Positions 16,202 through 25,503 of a DNA stretch of 64,000 nucleotides are shown here, one piece after another (position 1 is the stretch's first letter; every line of letters starts with the position of its first letter). The position numbers and the translations under genes were made by a program. The stretch comes from Stenotrophomonas sp. (GTDB taxonomy: Bacteria; Pseudomonadota; Gammaproteobacteria; Xanthomonadales; Xanthomonadaceae). The DNA is taken from NCBI GenBank assembly GCA_003248565.1, contig QFOV01000006.1, positions 16,288 to 80,287 of the forward strand. Reading direction: 5' to 3'. The notes beneath the pieces were generated by a model. The model had not been told where the DNA came from. It saw nothing but the letters and a program-made list of their open reading frames with translations, and made no database searches.

Positions 16202-18778
16202 ATGTCGTTCCGCTTTTCACGTCTGCTGCCAGTGCTGTTGCTGGTAACACTTGTCAGTCTGTCGCCGGCCCATGCCCAGAACAGCTACTACTTCCCCACC
16301 GCGCAGCAGTTCGATGCAAAGGTGCCATCGCCGCAACAGTTCCTCGGCTACGAGATCGGCAGCCACTACACCCGGCATGACCAGCTGGTGGCCTACTTCA
16401 ATGAGCTCGCGCGGGTCTCGGACAAGGTCAAGGTCGAGGTCATCGGCCAGAGTTACGAGCAGCGTCCGCTGCTGCTGGTAACGATCACCTCGGCACGCAA
16501 CCACGCGCGCAGCGCCGAGATCGCCGCCCAGCGACAGGCATTGATCGACCCGGCCCAGCCCTTGCCCGGTGCCGATGCACCAGCGGTGGCCTGGCTGGGT
16601 TACAGCGTGCACGGCAACGAAACCTCCAGCGGCGAAGCCGCGATGCTCACTGCCTACTACCTGGCTGCCAACCAGGATGCGGAAACCGCGCGCTGGCTGG
16701 ATCAGGCTGTTGTGGTGATTGATCCGGCACAGAACCCGGATGGACGCGACCGTGCCGCCAACTGGCATAACGCCTGGGGATCGCGTCCGCCATCGGCTGA
16801 TCCGGCCGACAAGGAACATGTCGAGCCGTTCCCCAGCGGTCGCGTCAATCACTACTTCACCGATCTCAACCGCGATTGGCTTGCCCTGGCACAAACCGAC
16901 AGCTGGCCGAAGGTCGCACAGTTCCATCGCTGGTACCCGAACATCCAGATCGACTTCCACGAGATGGGCAAGGACAGCACCTATTACTTCGAGCCGTCGC
17001 CGAAGAGCATGGAAAGCCCCCTGCTGCCCAAGTCTTCGTATGAGGCGAACAAGTGGCTGGCACGTTTCCATGCCAAGGCGTTGGATGATCTGGGATCGCT
17101 GTATTACACCGGCGAGAACTTCGACAACTTCTCGCCGATCTATGGCTCGACTTATCCGGATTTCCACGGCGCGGTGGGTGTGACCGTGGAGCAGGCCAGT
17201 TCGCGTGGTCTGGTGCAGGAGTCGGTCAATGGTCCGTTGCATTTCAACTTCACCGTCCGCAACCAGGTGGCGACGGGCCTGGCCAGCGTGCGTGGTGTCG
17301 TTGAAGACCGTGATCGTCTGTTTGCGCTGCAGAAGGACTTCTTCCGCAGCGCGTTGAAGCAGGCTTCGGCCTATCCGGTGCATGACTGGGTGTTCGGCGA
17401 TGCTGCCGACGCCACTTTGACCCGCAAGCTTCTCGCGGTGTTGTTGCAGCATCGCATCGAGGTACATGCGCTGGCGCGCGATGTGGAAGTGGATGGCAAG
17501 CGCTTCCAGGCCGGTTCGGCATACGTGGTGCCGGCACGGCAGCCGCAGTTCCGCCTCGCGCATTCGATCTTCGAGTTCACCCCGGCGGTGAAGGGAGACG
17601 TGTTCTATAGCGGCACCTCGTATGCGGTGGCGCCTGCCTATGGCCTGCGTTATGCCGGTAGCCGTGGTGCCGTGCCGAGCGGTGCGTTGGTGGACGCGGT
17701 GCCGGTGGCACAAGGTGGCATCAGCGGCGGCCGTGCTGGCTTCGCCTATGTGGCCGATGCACGTGACTTCGGTAGCTTCCGTCTGTTGGGTGGTCTGCTG
17801 AGTGACAACGTGCGTGTGCGCACCGCGCACCAGCCGTTCACTGCGGCTACTGCGAACGGTGATGTGGCGTTCGGTCATGGCGCCGTGGTGATTCCGGTTG
17901 CAGGTCAAACCCTGGATGCGGAGGCACTGCAGGCCAAGGTCTTGGCACGTGCACAGGAAGCCGGCGTCACGGTCTACGCCTTGGCCAGTGGCCGCGCAGC
18001 CAGTGGCATCGATCTTGGCAGCGACAATGTGCGTGTATTGCGCACGCCGAGCATCGCCTTGGTGATGGGCGAGGGTGTGTCCGCCACTGAGATTGGCTCG
18101 ACCTGGTTCTCGCTGGATACCTCGCTGGGCTTGCCGTCCAGCAAGCTTGATCCGTCGCAGTTGGCCAGCGTTGATCTGGCGCGCTACACCTCGATCGTGC
18201 TCTCCGGCGGCACCTATACCAACGTCAGCGATGCCGGTGTGGCGGCGCTGAAACGCTGGATTGCTGCCGGTGGTTCGCTGGTGGTTTATGGCAGCGGCGC
18301 GCGCTGGGCGATCGACAAGGGTCTTGCCGAAGCCAAGCTGCGCGAAGGCGACAAGAAGGATGAGGCTGAGCGGTTGGATTTCGGTACGGTGCGTGATGTG
18401 TTCGCGCTGGGTCGGGTCAGCGGCAACATCCTGAGCGCTGATATCGATCCGACCCATCCGCTGGGCTTTGGTGTGCAGCAGCGTCGCATCTGGGTCAACA
18501 AGGAAGGCGGGCTGGTATTCGAGCCGGTGAAGAACGCGTTCCTCAATGTGGTGAACATCGACCGCGAGCCGGTGGTGAATGGCTATCTGTCCGATGCCAA
18601 TCGCGCGCGCGTTTCAGGTTCGAGCTATCTGCAGGTCGTGCCGACTGGCAACGGCAATGTGGTGTTGTTTGCCGATGACCCGGCGCACCGCAAGTATTGG
18701 CATGGCACCGAGCGCTTGTTGCTCAATGCCTTGCTGCAGGCGAACCATTTGAGCACCCCGCGCCAGCGCGGGGAGTAA
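16202..18778 (+). CDS. Secreted M14-family zinc carboxypeptidase
   Basis: Predicted exported metallopeptidase of 858 residues. A signal peptide (LLPVLLLVTLVSLSPAHAQ) is followed by the M14 domain at about residues 40-350. The zinc ligands are visible as HGNE (H137, E140) and the His in QIDFHEMG (about 253). DLNRDW and EQASSRG are further domain landmarks. The C-terminal 450 residues include a glutamine-amidotransferase-like segment (VVLSGGTYTNVSDAGVAALKRWIAAGGSLV-type region, near residues 655-700), as in other long xanthomonad M14 proteins. The substrate is probably periplasmic or extracellular peptide. Confidence 0.88.
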   Translation: MSFRFSRLLPVLLLVTLVSLSPAHAQNSYYFPTAQQFDAKVPSPQQFLGYEIGSHYTRHDQLVAYFNELARVSDKVKVEVIGQSYEQRPLLLVTITSARNHARSAEIAAQRQALIDPAQPLPGADAPAVAWLGYSVHGNETSSGEAAMLTAYYLAANQDAETARWLDQAVVVIDPAQNPDGRDRAANWHNAWGSRPPSADPADKEHVEPFPSGRVNHYFTDLNRDWLALAQTDSWPKVAQFHRWYPNIQIDFHEMGKDSTYYFEPSPKSMESPLLPKSSYEANKWLARFHAKALDDLGSLYYTGENFDNFSPIYGSTYPDFHGAVGVTVEQASSRGLVQESVNGPLHFNFTVRNQVATGLASVRGVVEDRDRLFALQKDFFRSALKQASAYPVHDWVFGDAADATLTRKLLAVLLQHRIEVHALARDVEVDGKRFQAGSAYVVPARQPQFRLAHSIFEFTPAVKGDVFYSGTSYAVAPAYGLRYAGSRGAVPSGALVDAVPVAQGGISGGRAGFAYVADARDFGSFRLLGGLLSDNVRVRTAHQPFTAATANGDVAFGHGAVVIPVAGQTLDAEALQAKVLARAQEAGVTVYALASGRAASGIDLGSDNVRVLRTPSIALVMGEGVSATEIGSTWFSLDTSLGLPSSKLDPSQLASVDLARYTSIVLSGGTYTNVSDAGVAALKRWIAAGGSLVVYGSGARWAIDKGLAEAKLREGDKKDEAERLDFGTVRDVFALGRVSGNILSADIDPTHPLGFGVQQRRIWVNKEGGLVFEPVKNAFLNVVNIDREPVVNGYLSDANRARVSGSSYLQVVPTGNGNVVLFADDPAHRKYWHGTERLLLNALLQANHLSTPRQRGE

Positions 18779-18798
18779 CAAAGCCCCTGAGGCCTGAG

Positions 18799-18951
18799 CC
18801 CCTCTCCCGCATGCGGGAGAGGGGTTGGGGTGAGGGTGCGGTGCGCAGCACCGTGCAGTTCCACTTTGTTTATGCATGCAGCGGGTATTGCAAAGGCAAA
18901 AGCTGCCCTCATCCGCCCCTTCAGGGCACCTTCTCCCGTAAACGGGAGAAG
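18799..18951. repeat. Two dispersed palindromes after the M14 peptidase gene
   Basis: 18799-18824 is a perfect CCCCTCTCCCGC/GCGGGAGAGGGG palindrome with the usual TTGGGGTGAGGG tail. 18903-18951 is a variant with CTTCTCCCGTAAACGGGAGAAGG. Either could fold in the mRNA and end transcription. Confidence 0.75.
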
Positions 18952-18956
18952 GTATT

Positions 18957-19100
18957 TGCCAAAGCCAAAGCCAAAGCCAAAGCCAAAGCCAAAGCCGAAG
19001 CCGAAGCCAAAGCTCAAAGCTCAAAGCTCAAAGCCAAAGCCAAAGCCAAAAGCTCAAAGCTCAAAGCTGAAAGCCAAAAGCTAAAAGCTAAAAGCTAAAG
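18957..19100. repeat. Simple-sequence tract of AAAGCC hexamers and CAAAGCT heptamers
   Basis: About 144 bases of near-perfect tandem repeats: AAAGCC six times, GAAGCC twice, then CAAAGCT, AAAGCC and AAAAGCT blocks. The two unit lengths change the frame, and no supported gene crosses the tract, so it is read as a non-coding microsatellite. Confidence 0.9.
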
Positions 19101-19189
19101 CAGCTTGGCTGCGGCCAGTTCGGAGCAGACGCGATGCCAGGTTCTCGACGTGGCAATGACGGGCGTTCCCTTCTCCCGCACAGAAACCA

Positions 19190-19225
19190 GAAAGGCCGAC
19201 GCAATGCGTCGGCCTTTCTTTGCTT
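19190..19225 (-). terminator. Bidirectional rho-independent terminator after rhlE
   Basis: A 12-bp perfect stem AAAGGCCGACGC/GCGTCGGCCTTT with loop AAT, with T-rich sequence on both exits. It lies 24 bases after the rhlE stop and may also stop transcripts from the M14 gene. Confidence 0.88.
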
Positions 19226-19248
19226 CTCATCCCAACAAAAAGTTGGAA

Positions 19249-20565
19249 TCAGGCGCTGGTACGGCTCTGGCCACGGCCGCCACCGCCACGACGCTGACCA
19301 CCACCCGGGTGCGCATCACGACGCTGCTGGCCATTGCCGGCATTGCGCTGGCCGCCCGGCTTCTGCGGCTGGCCGCCACGGCCGCCGCGCGGTGCATCGC
19401 CGGTCGGGCGACGAATCGGGGTGTGCGGCTCAAAGCCCGGCACATCACGGATGTCCATGTCGCGGTCGAGCAGACGCACGATCTGGCGCAGCAGCTTGGC
19501 TTCGTCCTGGGCAACCAGCGAGACCGCCTCACCGGTCGAACCGTTACGGCCAGTACGGCCGATACGGTGCACGTAGTCTTCCGGAACCATCGGCAGGTCG
19601 TAGTTGATGACCTTCGGCAGCTCGTTGATGTCGATGCCGCGGGCAGCGATATCGGTAGCCACCAGCACGGTCACGCGGCCGGCCTTGAAGTCAGCCAGTG
19701 CGCGCAGGCGCTGGCCCTGGCTCTTGTTGCCGTGGATTGCCGCGGTCTTGATGCCGGACTTCTCGAGGAAGTCGGCCAGCTTGTCGCAGCCATGCTTGGT
19801 GCGGCCAAACACCAGCGTCTGCACGCGGGAGTCCTTGGCCAGCAGGTGCAACAGCAGCTCGCGCTTGCGCGCGCCGTCTACCGGGTGCACGCGGTGGGTG
19901 ATGGTCTCGGCAACGGTGTTCTTCGGCGTGACCTGGATCTGCTCCGGGTTATGCATGAACTCCAGCGCCAGCTGCTTGATGCTGTCTTCGAAGGTGGCCG
20001 AGAACAGCAGGGTCTGGCGGTTCTGGCGCGGCAGCTTGGCGAGGATGCGCTTGATCGAGGGCAGGAAGCCCATGTCGAGCATGCGGTCGGCTTCGTCCAG
20101 CACCAGGATCTCGACGCCGGACAGGTCGACGCTGCGACGCTCCAGGTGGTCGATCAGGCGGCCCGGGCAGGCGACCAGCAGGTCGACGCCACGGCGCAGC
20201 ATGTCCAGCTGGTTCCCCATGCCGACGCCGCCGTAGATGCAGGCGCTGGGGATGCGCAGGTACTTGCTGTAGCCACGCAGGCTGTCATGCACCTGGGTTG
20301 CCAGTTCGCGGGTCGGTGCCAGCACCAGGGCGCGCGGGCGACGCGGGCCATTGCCCACGCTCTGCGGCGAGGTGGCCAGATGCTGCAGCAGCGGCAGGCC
20401 GAACGCGGCGGTCTTGCCGGTACCGGTCTGGGCGCCGGCCAGCAGGTCGCGGCCGTCCAGCGCAAGCGGAATGGCCTGCTCCTGGATCGGGGTCGGGTTT
20501 TCGTAGCCCTGCTCGGCGAGCGCGCGCAGCAGGAAGGGCGCAAGGCCCAGGTTTTCAAACGACAT
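19249..20565 (-). CDS. rhlE: DEAD-box ATP-dependent RNA helicase RhlE
   Basis: Unwinds structured RNA in ribosome maturation and mRNA decay. 438 residues with all helicase motifs: Q motif ([14 protein letters not shown]), GAQTGTGKT (44-52), [24 protein letters not shown], and [10 protein letters not shown]. The tail from about residue 370 is a basic RGG-rich region ([19 protein letters not shown]), typical of xanthomonad RhlE and likely to bind RNA. The gene has a 373-base upstream region shared with the divergent fumarylacetoacetase-like gene. Confidence 0.93.
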   Translation of the reverse strand: MSFENLGLAPFLLRALAEQGYENPTPIQEQAIPLALDGRDLLAGAQTGTGKTAAFGLPLLQHLATSPQSVGNGPRRPRALVLAPTRELATQVHDSLRGYSKYLRIPSACIYGGVGMGNQLDMLRRGVDLLVACPGRLIDHLERRSVDLSGVEILVLDEADRMLDMGFLPSIKRILAKLPRQNRQTLLFSATFEDSIKQLALEFMHNPEQIQVTPKNTVAETITHRVHPVDGARKRELLLHLLAKDSRVQTLVFGRTKHGCDKLADFLEKSGIKTAAIHGNKSQGQRLRALADFKAGRVTVLVATDIAARGIDINELPKVINYDLPMVPEDYVHRIGRTGRNGSTGEAVSLVAQDEAKLLRQIVRLLDRDMDIRDVPGFEPHTPIRRPTGDAPRGGRGGQPQKPGGQRNAGNGQQRRDAHPGGGQRRGGGGRGQSRTSA

Positions 20566-20938
20566 GGAGTACTCCGAAACATGAAGAACGCGCGCCCGCA
20601 GGGGCTTGCGTTGCTGATCATTGAAGACCAGCTGATCTCGGAGCGTTCCCGTAAACCGCGCTGCAAGATCTGGGATGCAACCAACGCGGTGCGCTGGCTG
20701 GAATGCGTGACGATAGGCGTCGGAGTGGGGGCGGGCGGGCGGATGGGCCAGATGGCCGCTGATCCTGCACCGCCGGCGATCCCTGAGGGAAACGGACGGC
20801 CGCTGGCAGACCGCGCTAGTCTAAGGGATTGTTTCGGCTGGCACAAAAACGCCCGTTCAGCATTCGACTTGTGAGGCTGGTGGTAGCTGGCTTATTCATT
20901 ACAATTGAAACTTATTTCTCCGCAGACTGGACACTCCC
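20566..20938. other. Divergent intergenic region rhlE / fumarylacetoacetase
   Basis: No coding frame is supported. The stretch must hold both promoters and probably a long rhlE 5' leader; leaders of DEAD-box helicase genes are often regulatory in the cold, but no specific motif was resolved. The 3' part (20885-20930) is AT-rich, fitting a promoter for the plus-strand gene. Confidence 0.45.
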
Positions 20939-21928
20939 ATGAAGCTTGGTTCCCTGAAGGAAGGCGGCCGCGACGGCACCCTGATCGTGGTTTCGCGCGA
21001 CCTGACCCGTGCGGTGCGGGCCGCTGGCATTGCCGCCACCCTGCAGCAGGCGCTGGAAGACTGGTCGAATCTGGCGCCGCGCCTGAACGCGCTGTCCGAG
21101 CAGCTCAATGCCGGCGCCGTGGAAGGCGAGTTTGCCGTGGACATGCAGGCGCTGGCCGCGCCGCTGCCGCGTGCCTATGAATTCGTCGATGGCAGCGCCT
21201 ACCTGCCGCACGTGGCGCGGGTGCGCAAGGCGCGCGGTGCCGAAGTGCCGGAAAGCTTCTATACCGATCCGCTGATGTACCAGGCCACCAGCGCCGGCTT
21301 CTACGGCCCGCGCGATGCAGTGAAGGTGATCAGCGAGGACTACGGCATCGATCTGGAAGCCGAGATCGTGGTCATCACCGACGACGTGCCGATGGCGGTG
21401 ACGCCGGAGCAGGCGGCTGGCCACATCCAGCTGGTTGGCCTGGTCAATGACGTCAGCCTGCGCAACCTGATCCCGGGCGAACTGGCCAAGGGCTTTGGCT
21501 TCCTGCAGTCCAAGCCGCGCTCGGCGCTGAGCCCGGTGTTCGTGACCCCGGACGAACTGGGCGCTGCCTGGCAGGACAGCAAGCTGCACCTGCCGCTGGT
21601 CACCCATATCAATGGCAAGTGGTTCGGCGCGCCGGAAGCCGGCGTGGACATGCAGTTCAACTTCGCCCAGCTGGTAGCGCACGCGGCCAAGACCCGTCCG
21701 CTGACTGCAGGTGCCGTCGTCGGCTCGGGCACCATCGCCAATGAAGACACCGCACTGGGCGCGTCCTGCTTCGCCGAACAGCGCACGGTCGAAACCCTGC
21801 GTGACGGCAAGCCGTCGACACCGTTCATGAGTTTTGGTGATGTGGTGCACATTGAGATGCTGGACCGTGACGGTGCCAGCATTTTTGGTGCGATTGAACA
21901 GCGCGTCGAACAGGCTTCGCGTCCCTGA
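20939..21928 (+). CDS. Fumarylacetoacetate hydrolase family protein
   Basis: Probable last enzyme of tyrosine/homogentisate breakdown, splitting fumarylacetoacetate to fumarate and acetoacetate. 329 residues; the metal-binding region is visible as DLEAEIVVIT followed by GLVNDVSLRNL, and the C-terminus has VGSGTIANED and FGDVVHIEM. It is shorter than the animal enzyme and belongs to the bacterial FAH group. The isomerase MaiA gene follows 88 bases downstream on the same strand, which supports the pathway role. Confidence 0.88.
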   Translation: MKLGSLKEGGRDGTLIVVSRDLTRAVRAAGIAATLQQALEDWSNLAPRLNALSEQLNAGAVEGEFAVDMQALAAPLPRAYEFVDGSAYLPHVARVRKARGAEVPESFYTDPLMYQATSAGFYGPRDAVKVISEDYGIDLEAEIVVITDDVPMAVTPEQAAGHIQLVGLVNDVSLRNLIPGELAKGFGFLQSKPRSALSPVFVTPDELGAAWQDSKLHLPLVTHINGKWFGAPEAGVDMQFNFAQLVAHAAKTRPLTAGAVVGSGTIANEDTALGASCFAEQRTVETLRDGKPSTPFMSFGDVVHIEMLDRDGASIFGAIEQRVEQASRP

Positions 21929-22016
21929 AAGACAGTTGGCGCGTTGGCCGTGCTGGTGGTGAAGGAATCCTCACCGCCAGCCGTTATTGTGGTGGCAGGT
22001 GATGGGGGAATCTGAC

Positions 22017-22673
22017 ATGGAAGCAGGGCTGACGCTCTACAGTTATTGGCGCTCGAGTGCCGCTTATCGCGTGCGTATCGGCTTGAACCTGAAAGGCCTG
22101 GAGTACGCACTCGCACCGGTACATCTGGTGCGTGATGGCGGCCAGCAGCATGCGCCGGATTACGCCGCATTGAACCCGCAGGAGTTGGTGCCGACGCTGC
22201 GTCATGGCGAGCGCGTACTGACCCAGTCGCTGGCGATTCTTGAGTACCTGGACGAGGTCTTCCCCGAGCCGGCCCTGTTGCCGGCCGATGCCGGTGGCCG
22301 TGCACGCGTGCGTGCATTGGCGCAGCAGGTCGCCTGCGACATCCACCCCTTGAACAACCTGCGGGTGATGCAGTTCTTCGACCGCGAATGGAACGTACCG
22401 CAGCCCGAGCGTGATGAGTGGACGCTGCACTGGATGCGCGTTGGCTTTGCCTCGCTGGAAGCGATGCTGGCGGGTTCGTTCGACACCGGTCGCTATTGCC
22501 ACGGTGCCGAGCCGGGATTGGCGGACTGCTGTCTGGTGCCGCAGCTGTACAACGCGCGTCGTTTCCACCTCGACCTGACGCCGTATCCGACCTTGCGCCG
22601 GATCGAGGAAGCCTGCCTGGCCCTGCCTGCATTCGATGCGGCCCGGCCGGAAAACCAGATCGACGCGGTCTGA
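22017..22673 (+). CDS. maiA: Maleylacetoacetate isomerase (zeta-class glutathione transferase)
   Basis: Glutathione-dependent isomerisation of maleylacetoacetate to fumarylacetoacetate. 218 residues. The zeta-GST motif YSYWRSSAAYRVRIGLNLKG contains the catalytic Ser pair, and NPQELVPTL with LTQSLAILEYL forms the glutathione site. The ATG at 22017 has GGGGGA 7 bases upstream, so it is preferred over in-frame ATGs at 21987 and 22002. It is downstream of and functionally paired with the fumarylacetoacetate hydrolase gene. Confidence 0.93.
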   Translation: MEAGLTLYSYWRSSAAYRVRIGLNLKGLEYALAPVHLVRDGGQQHAPDYAALNPQELVPTLRHGERVLTQSLAILEYLDEVFPEPALLPADAGGRARVRALAQQVACDIHPLNNLRVMQFFDREWNVPQPERDEWTLHWMRVGFASLEAMLAGSFDTGRYCHGAEPGLADCCLVPQLYNARRFHLDLTPYPTLRRIEEACLALPAFDAARPENQIDAV

Positions 22674-22689
22674 GCAGGCCCGGTGGTTT

Positions 22690-22807
22690 GTAGGAGCGGC
22701 GTAAGCCGCGAAGCCGGCATTGCATCCGGAGCAGTAGATCACCCGGTGCCAAACGAAGCTGCAGCCCGACCACCATCAATGGCTTCGCGGCTTACGCCGC
22801 TCCTACA
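22690..22807. repeat. Inverted pair of REP-like elements (GTAGGAGCGGCGTAAGCCGCGA type)
   Basis: Copies at 22690-22714 and 22781-22807 are nearly exact reverse complements separated by about 66 bases. They are the best-preserved pair of this family in the window. Confidence 0.85.
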
Positions 22808-22838
22808 AGAGCTTGGGTTCACTCGACTCTGAAACAGA

Positions 22839-22864
22839 AAGCCCCGCGATGCGGCGCTTTTTGT
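22839..22864. terminator. Bidirectional terminator between maiA and pilU
   Basis: Stem AAGCCCCGC/GCGGCGCTT with one mismatch and loop GAT. A T run follows on the plus strand and a T-rich exit exists on the minus strand. Confidence 0.7.
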
Positions 22865-22880
22865 CATCGATATCACCAGC

Positions 22881-24011
22881 TCAGAAGCCGTGCGTGATCG
22901 CCGCCGGCGCTGATACCGCGAAATCCGCATACGGATCATGCTCGCCGGTGCCGCCTTCGGACAGGCGGAACTTCAAGGCCAGGCCGTCGCGCGAGTCGGC
23001 CGCGCGCAGCGCTTCCTCCTGCTCGATGATGCCGTCCTTGGCCATCCGGAACAGGCACTGGTCGAAGCTCTGCATGCCTTCTTCCAGCGACTCTTCCATC
23101 GCCTGCTTGATCGCGTGCACTTCACCGCGGCGCAGCAGGTCGCGGATCATTGGCGTGTTGAGCAGCACTTCGGTTGCCGGGCGGCGACGGCCGTCCTTGC
23201 CCTTGACCAGGCGCTGCGACACCACCGCGCGCAGGTTCAGCGACAAGTTCATCAAGACGTTCTTGTGCGCGCTTTCCGGGAAGAAGTTGAGGATGCGCTC
23301 GATGGTCTGGTCAGCGTTGTTGGAGTGCAGCGTGGCCAGGCACAGGTGCCCGGTCTCGGCGAAGGCGATGGCTGCCTCCATGGTCTCGGCGTCCAGGATT
23401 TCGCCGATCAGGATCACGTCTGGTGCTTCACGCATCGCGTTCTTCAGCGCATTGTGGAAGGCGTGGGTATCCAGGCCGACTTCGCGCTGGTTGACGATGG
23501 ACTGCTTGTGCTTGTGCAGGAATTCGATCGGGTCCTCGATGGTGAGGATGTGCCCGGTCGAGGTGCTGTTGCGGTGGTCGATCATCGAGGCCAGCGAAGT
23601 CGACTTGCCCGAGCCGGTCGAACCGACCACCAGCACCAGCCCGCGCGGGGTCATGATCACGTCCTTCAGCACCTGCGGGAGATTGAGCTCCTCGATGCTG
23701 GGGATGCGGCTCTTGATCGCACGGATGACCATGCCGACTTCACCGCGCTGCTTGAACACGTTGACGCGGAAGCGCCCGGCGTCGGCCAGGGCGATGGCCA
23801 TGTTCAGTTCCAGGTCGCGCTCGAACTGCGGCACCTGGCCTTCGTCCATCAGCGAGTAGGCGATTTTCTTGACCATCCCCGGCGGCAGGCCGGTATTGCC
23901 CAGCGGGTACAACTTGCCTTCAATCTTGATGTAAACCGGCGCTCCGGTGGTCAAAAACATGTCCGAAGCGTTTTTTTCGGTCATCAGCTTCAAGAAATAG
24001 CCGATATCCAT
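22881..24011 (-). CDS. pilU: Type IV pilus retraction ATPase PilU
   Basis: Hexameric secretion-type ATPase that assists PilT in pilus retraction and twitching. 376 residues. Walker A GSTGSGKST, Asp box with TIEDPIEFLH, Walker B-like DVILIGEILDAETMEAA, and His box GHLCLATLHSNN are present. FKQRGEVGMVIRAIKSRIPS and the long C-terminus after EEGMQSFDQCLF are PilU rather than PilT features. The ATG at 24011 starts the conserved MDIGYFLKLM. No pilT lies next to it in the window. Confidence 0.92.
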   Translation of the reverse strand: MDIGYFLKLMTEKNASDMFLTTGAPVYIKIEGKLYPLGNTGLPPGMVKKIAYSLMDEGQVPQFERDLELNMAIALADAGRFRVNVFKQRGEVGMVIRAIKSRIPSIEELNLPQVLKDVIMTPRGLVLVVGSTGSGKSTSLASMIDHRNSTSTGHILTIEDPIEFLHKHKQSIVNQREVGLDTHAFHNALKNAMREAPDVILIGEILDAETMEAAIAFAETGHLCLATLHSNNADQTIERILNFFPESAHKNVLMNLSLNLRAVVSQRLVKGKDGRRRPATEVLLNTPMIRDLLRRGEVHAIKQAMEESLEEGMQSFDQCLFRMAKDGIIEQEEALRAADSRDGLALKFRLSEGGTGEHDPYADFAVSAPAAITHGF

Positions 24012-24108
24012 GCGAAATTTTCCCCAACAAACGGCGGCGTGCCGTTGCAAGCACGCCTCAGGCTTGACCACAATGGCCGTGCTCAGTCACCCAAGCAACG
24101 GCTCCCCA

Positions 24109-24495
24109 ATGAAATCTAGCTTCGCACAATTAAGAGGATTCCTGTGTGCTACCGCCTGCACATTAGTGCTATGCGGCAGTGCTTTGGCGCAGGATCCGGG
24201 CGCAATGGAATTGCTTGCCGCACAACAGGCCGTCGAGAAGGCCGACCGTGCCGACGCCGATCAGTACGCGCCGGACACGATGGCGATGGCGCGCCAGCAG
24301 CTGGGCCAGGCCCAGCAGGCAGCAGGCGACCGACGACAGCGCAAGCAGGCGCCGATCCTGGCGCTGCGCGCTGCGGCCGACGCCGATCTGGCACGTGCGC
24401 AGAGCGAGGAAGCGGTTGCACAGGCCCAGCTGGCCCAGCGCAAGGCCGAGGTTGCACAGCTGCAACGCCAGTTGGCGACAGGGGAGGGGCGTTGA
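24109..24495 (+). CDS. DUF4398 domain-containing exported protein
   Basis: Small exported protein of 128 residues. A signal peptide (FLCATACTLVLCGSALA) is followed by an Ala/Gln-rich helical region with the DUF4398 pattern (AAQQAVEKADRADADQYAP; MARQQLGQAQQAA; LRAAADADLARAQSEEAVA). Function unknown. Its stop overlaps the start of the OmpA-family gene by one base (TGATG), so the two are coupled. It is divergent from pilU. Confidence 0.85.
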   Translation: MKSSFAQLRGFLCATACTLVLCGSALAQDPGAMELLAAQQAVEKADRADADQYAPDTMAMARQQLGQAQQAAGDRRQRKQAPILALRAAADADLARAQSEEAVAQAQLAQRKAEVAQLQRQLATGEGR

Positions 24496-25376
24496 TGCGG
24501 ATCCGGAATCTGGTGGTTGTCGGCCTGTTGGCCATGCCCTTGCTGGCGCTGGCGGCGGAAGACCCGGCGGTGGCGTCCTTGAACCAGCGTCTGCTGGTGC
24601 TGCAGTCCGACATGGCCACGGCCGACGTGGCCTCGTTCGAGAAGCTGCAGGCACAGCAAGCCATCGCGGCGCTGGCCAAGGCCAAGCGCAAGGAGCTGGA
24701 TGACGCCCGTTACCTGGCCGAGCGTCGTGTCGCGATTGCCGAGGCAGCCAGCCGCGCGGCGTTGGCGCGCCGTGAGGCCGACGAACTGGAGCGCACCCGC
24801 AGCGAGTTGCTGATCGAGGCCAGTCGCCGCGATGCTGCCCGTGCCCGTCAGGAAGCCGAACAGCTGCGGGTACAGACCCAGATCCAGGCCGAGGAGGCCG
24901 AGCGCCTGCGCCTGGCAGCCGAAGCCGAGACCTTGGCCCGGCAGGACGCGGAGACTGCGTTGACCAGCGTCGCCGGTCGCCAGCAGGCGCGTTTGAGCAC
25001 GGCCCAGCAGAACGCGGCCAAGCTGGCCCGCGAAGAAGCGGAGCTGGTGTCCGGGCAGAAGCTGCCGGCCTCCAAGTTCGACGGCCGTGGCGAGATCTAC
25101 ACCTTCAGCGGCGATGCGTTCGCGGCTGGCCAGGCGGCGCTGTCCGCCGCTGCCGGCAACCAGGCCAAGGCGCTGGCCGAGTACCTGAACATCGGCAAGA
25201 AGGGCCGGGTCATCATCGAAGCCTATGACAGCGCCAATGGCGTTGGTCAGCGGCGTGCGCAGGCGCTCAAGGATGCGCTGGTGGCAGGCGGCGTGGCGGC
25301 CAACCGCATCCAGGTGACAGGCAAGAAAGCAGCCTCTACCCGGGCCCGTTCAGCGGAAGTCATTATCGCGCCGTGA
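24495..25376 (+). CDS. OmpA-family protein with helical N-terminal region
   Basis: Envelope protein of 293 residues. The signal peptide (LVVVGLLAMPLLALA) is followed by a charged, Ala-rich, likely coiled-coil region (about 30-190). A C-terminal OmpA-like peptidoglycan-binding domain (about 195-293) has EIYTFSGDAF, VIIEAYDSANG and RRAQALKDALVAGGV. The canonical OmpA-C residues are only partly kept, so peptidoglycan binding is likely but not certain. It is coupled to the DUF4398 gene. Confidence 0.85.
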   Translation: MRIRNLVVVGLLAMPLLALAAEDPAVASLNQRLLVLQSDMATADVASFEKLQAQQAIAALAKAKRKELDDARYLAERRVAIAEAASRAALARREADELERTRSELLIEASRRDAARARQEAEQLRVQTQIQAEEAERLRLAAEAETLARQDAETALTSVAGRQQARLSTAQQNAAKLAREEAELVSGQKLPASKFDGRGEIYTFSGDAFAAGQAALSAAAGNQAKALAEYLNIGKKGRVIIEAYDSANGVGQRRAQALKDALVAGGVAANRIQVTGKKAASTRARSAEVIIAP

Positions 25377-25377
25377 C

Positions 25378-25411
25378 AAACCTAAATGGCTGAACTTGTT
25401 AGGTTTTTGTC
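25378..25411 (+). terminator. Possible terminator after the OmpA-family gene
   Basis: AAACCTAA/TTAGGTTT stem with a 13-base loop, followed by TTGTC. It overlaps the stop codon region of the OmpA-family gene. Confidence 0.5.
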
Positions 25412-25476
25412 ATTCACGTGAGACTGAATGCGGATCGGTTTGAATATTCAGTAAACGTTTCCGCATAGCCCTTGCC

Positions 25477-25503
25477 GGAACCTTTTTGCAGGCGTAGGGT
25501 CAA
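25477..25503 (+). promoter_or_regulatory. ECF-sigma-like promoter motif (GGAACC-N17-TCAA)
   Basis: GGAACCTT is separated by about 17 bases from TCAA, resembling RpoE-type promoters of gammaproteobacteria. It lies about 150 bases before a strong terminator and 200 bases before the YdcH-like gene. A motif match alone is weak evidence. Confidence 0.3.

Noticed and set aside
16217..18457. Long open frame antisense to the M14 peptidase gene
   Set aside because: The sense strand has zinc ligands and a signal peptide; the antisense product has no family features.
18957..19100. Short regular repeats considered as a CRISPR array or a Lys/Ala-rich histone-like gene
   Set aside because: Units are 6-7 bases with no spacers, and the unit length change breaks any frame; there is no start or ribosome-binding site.
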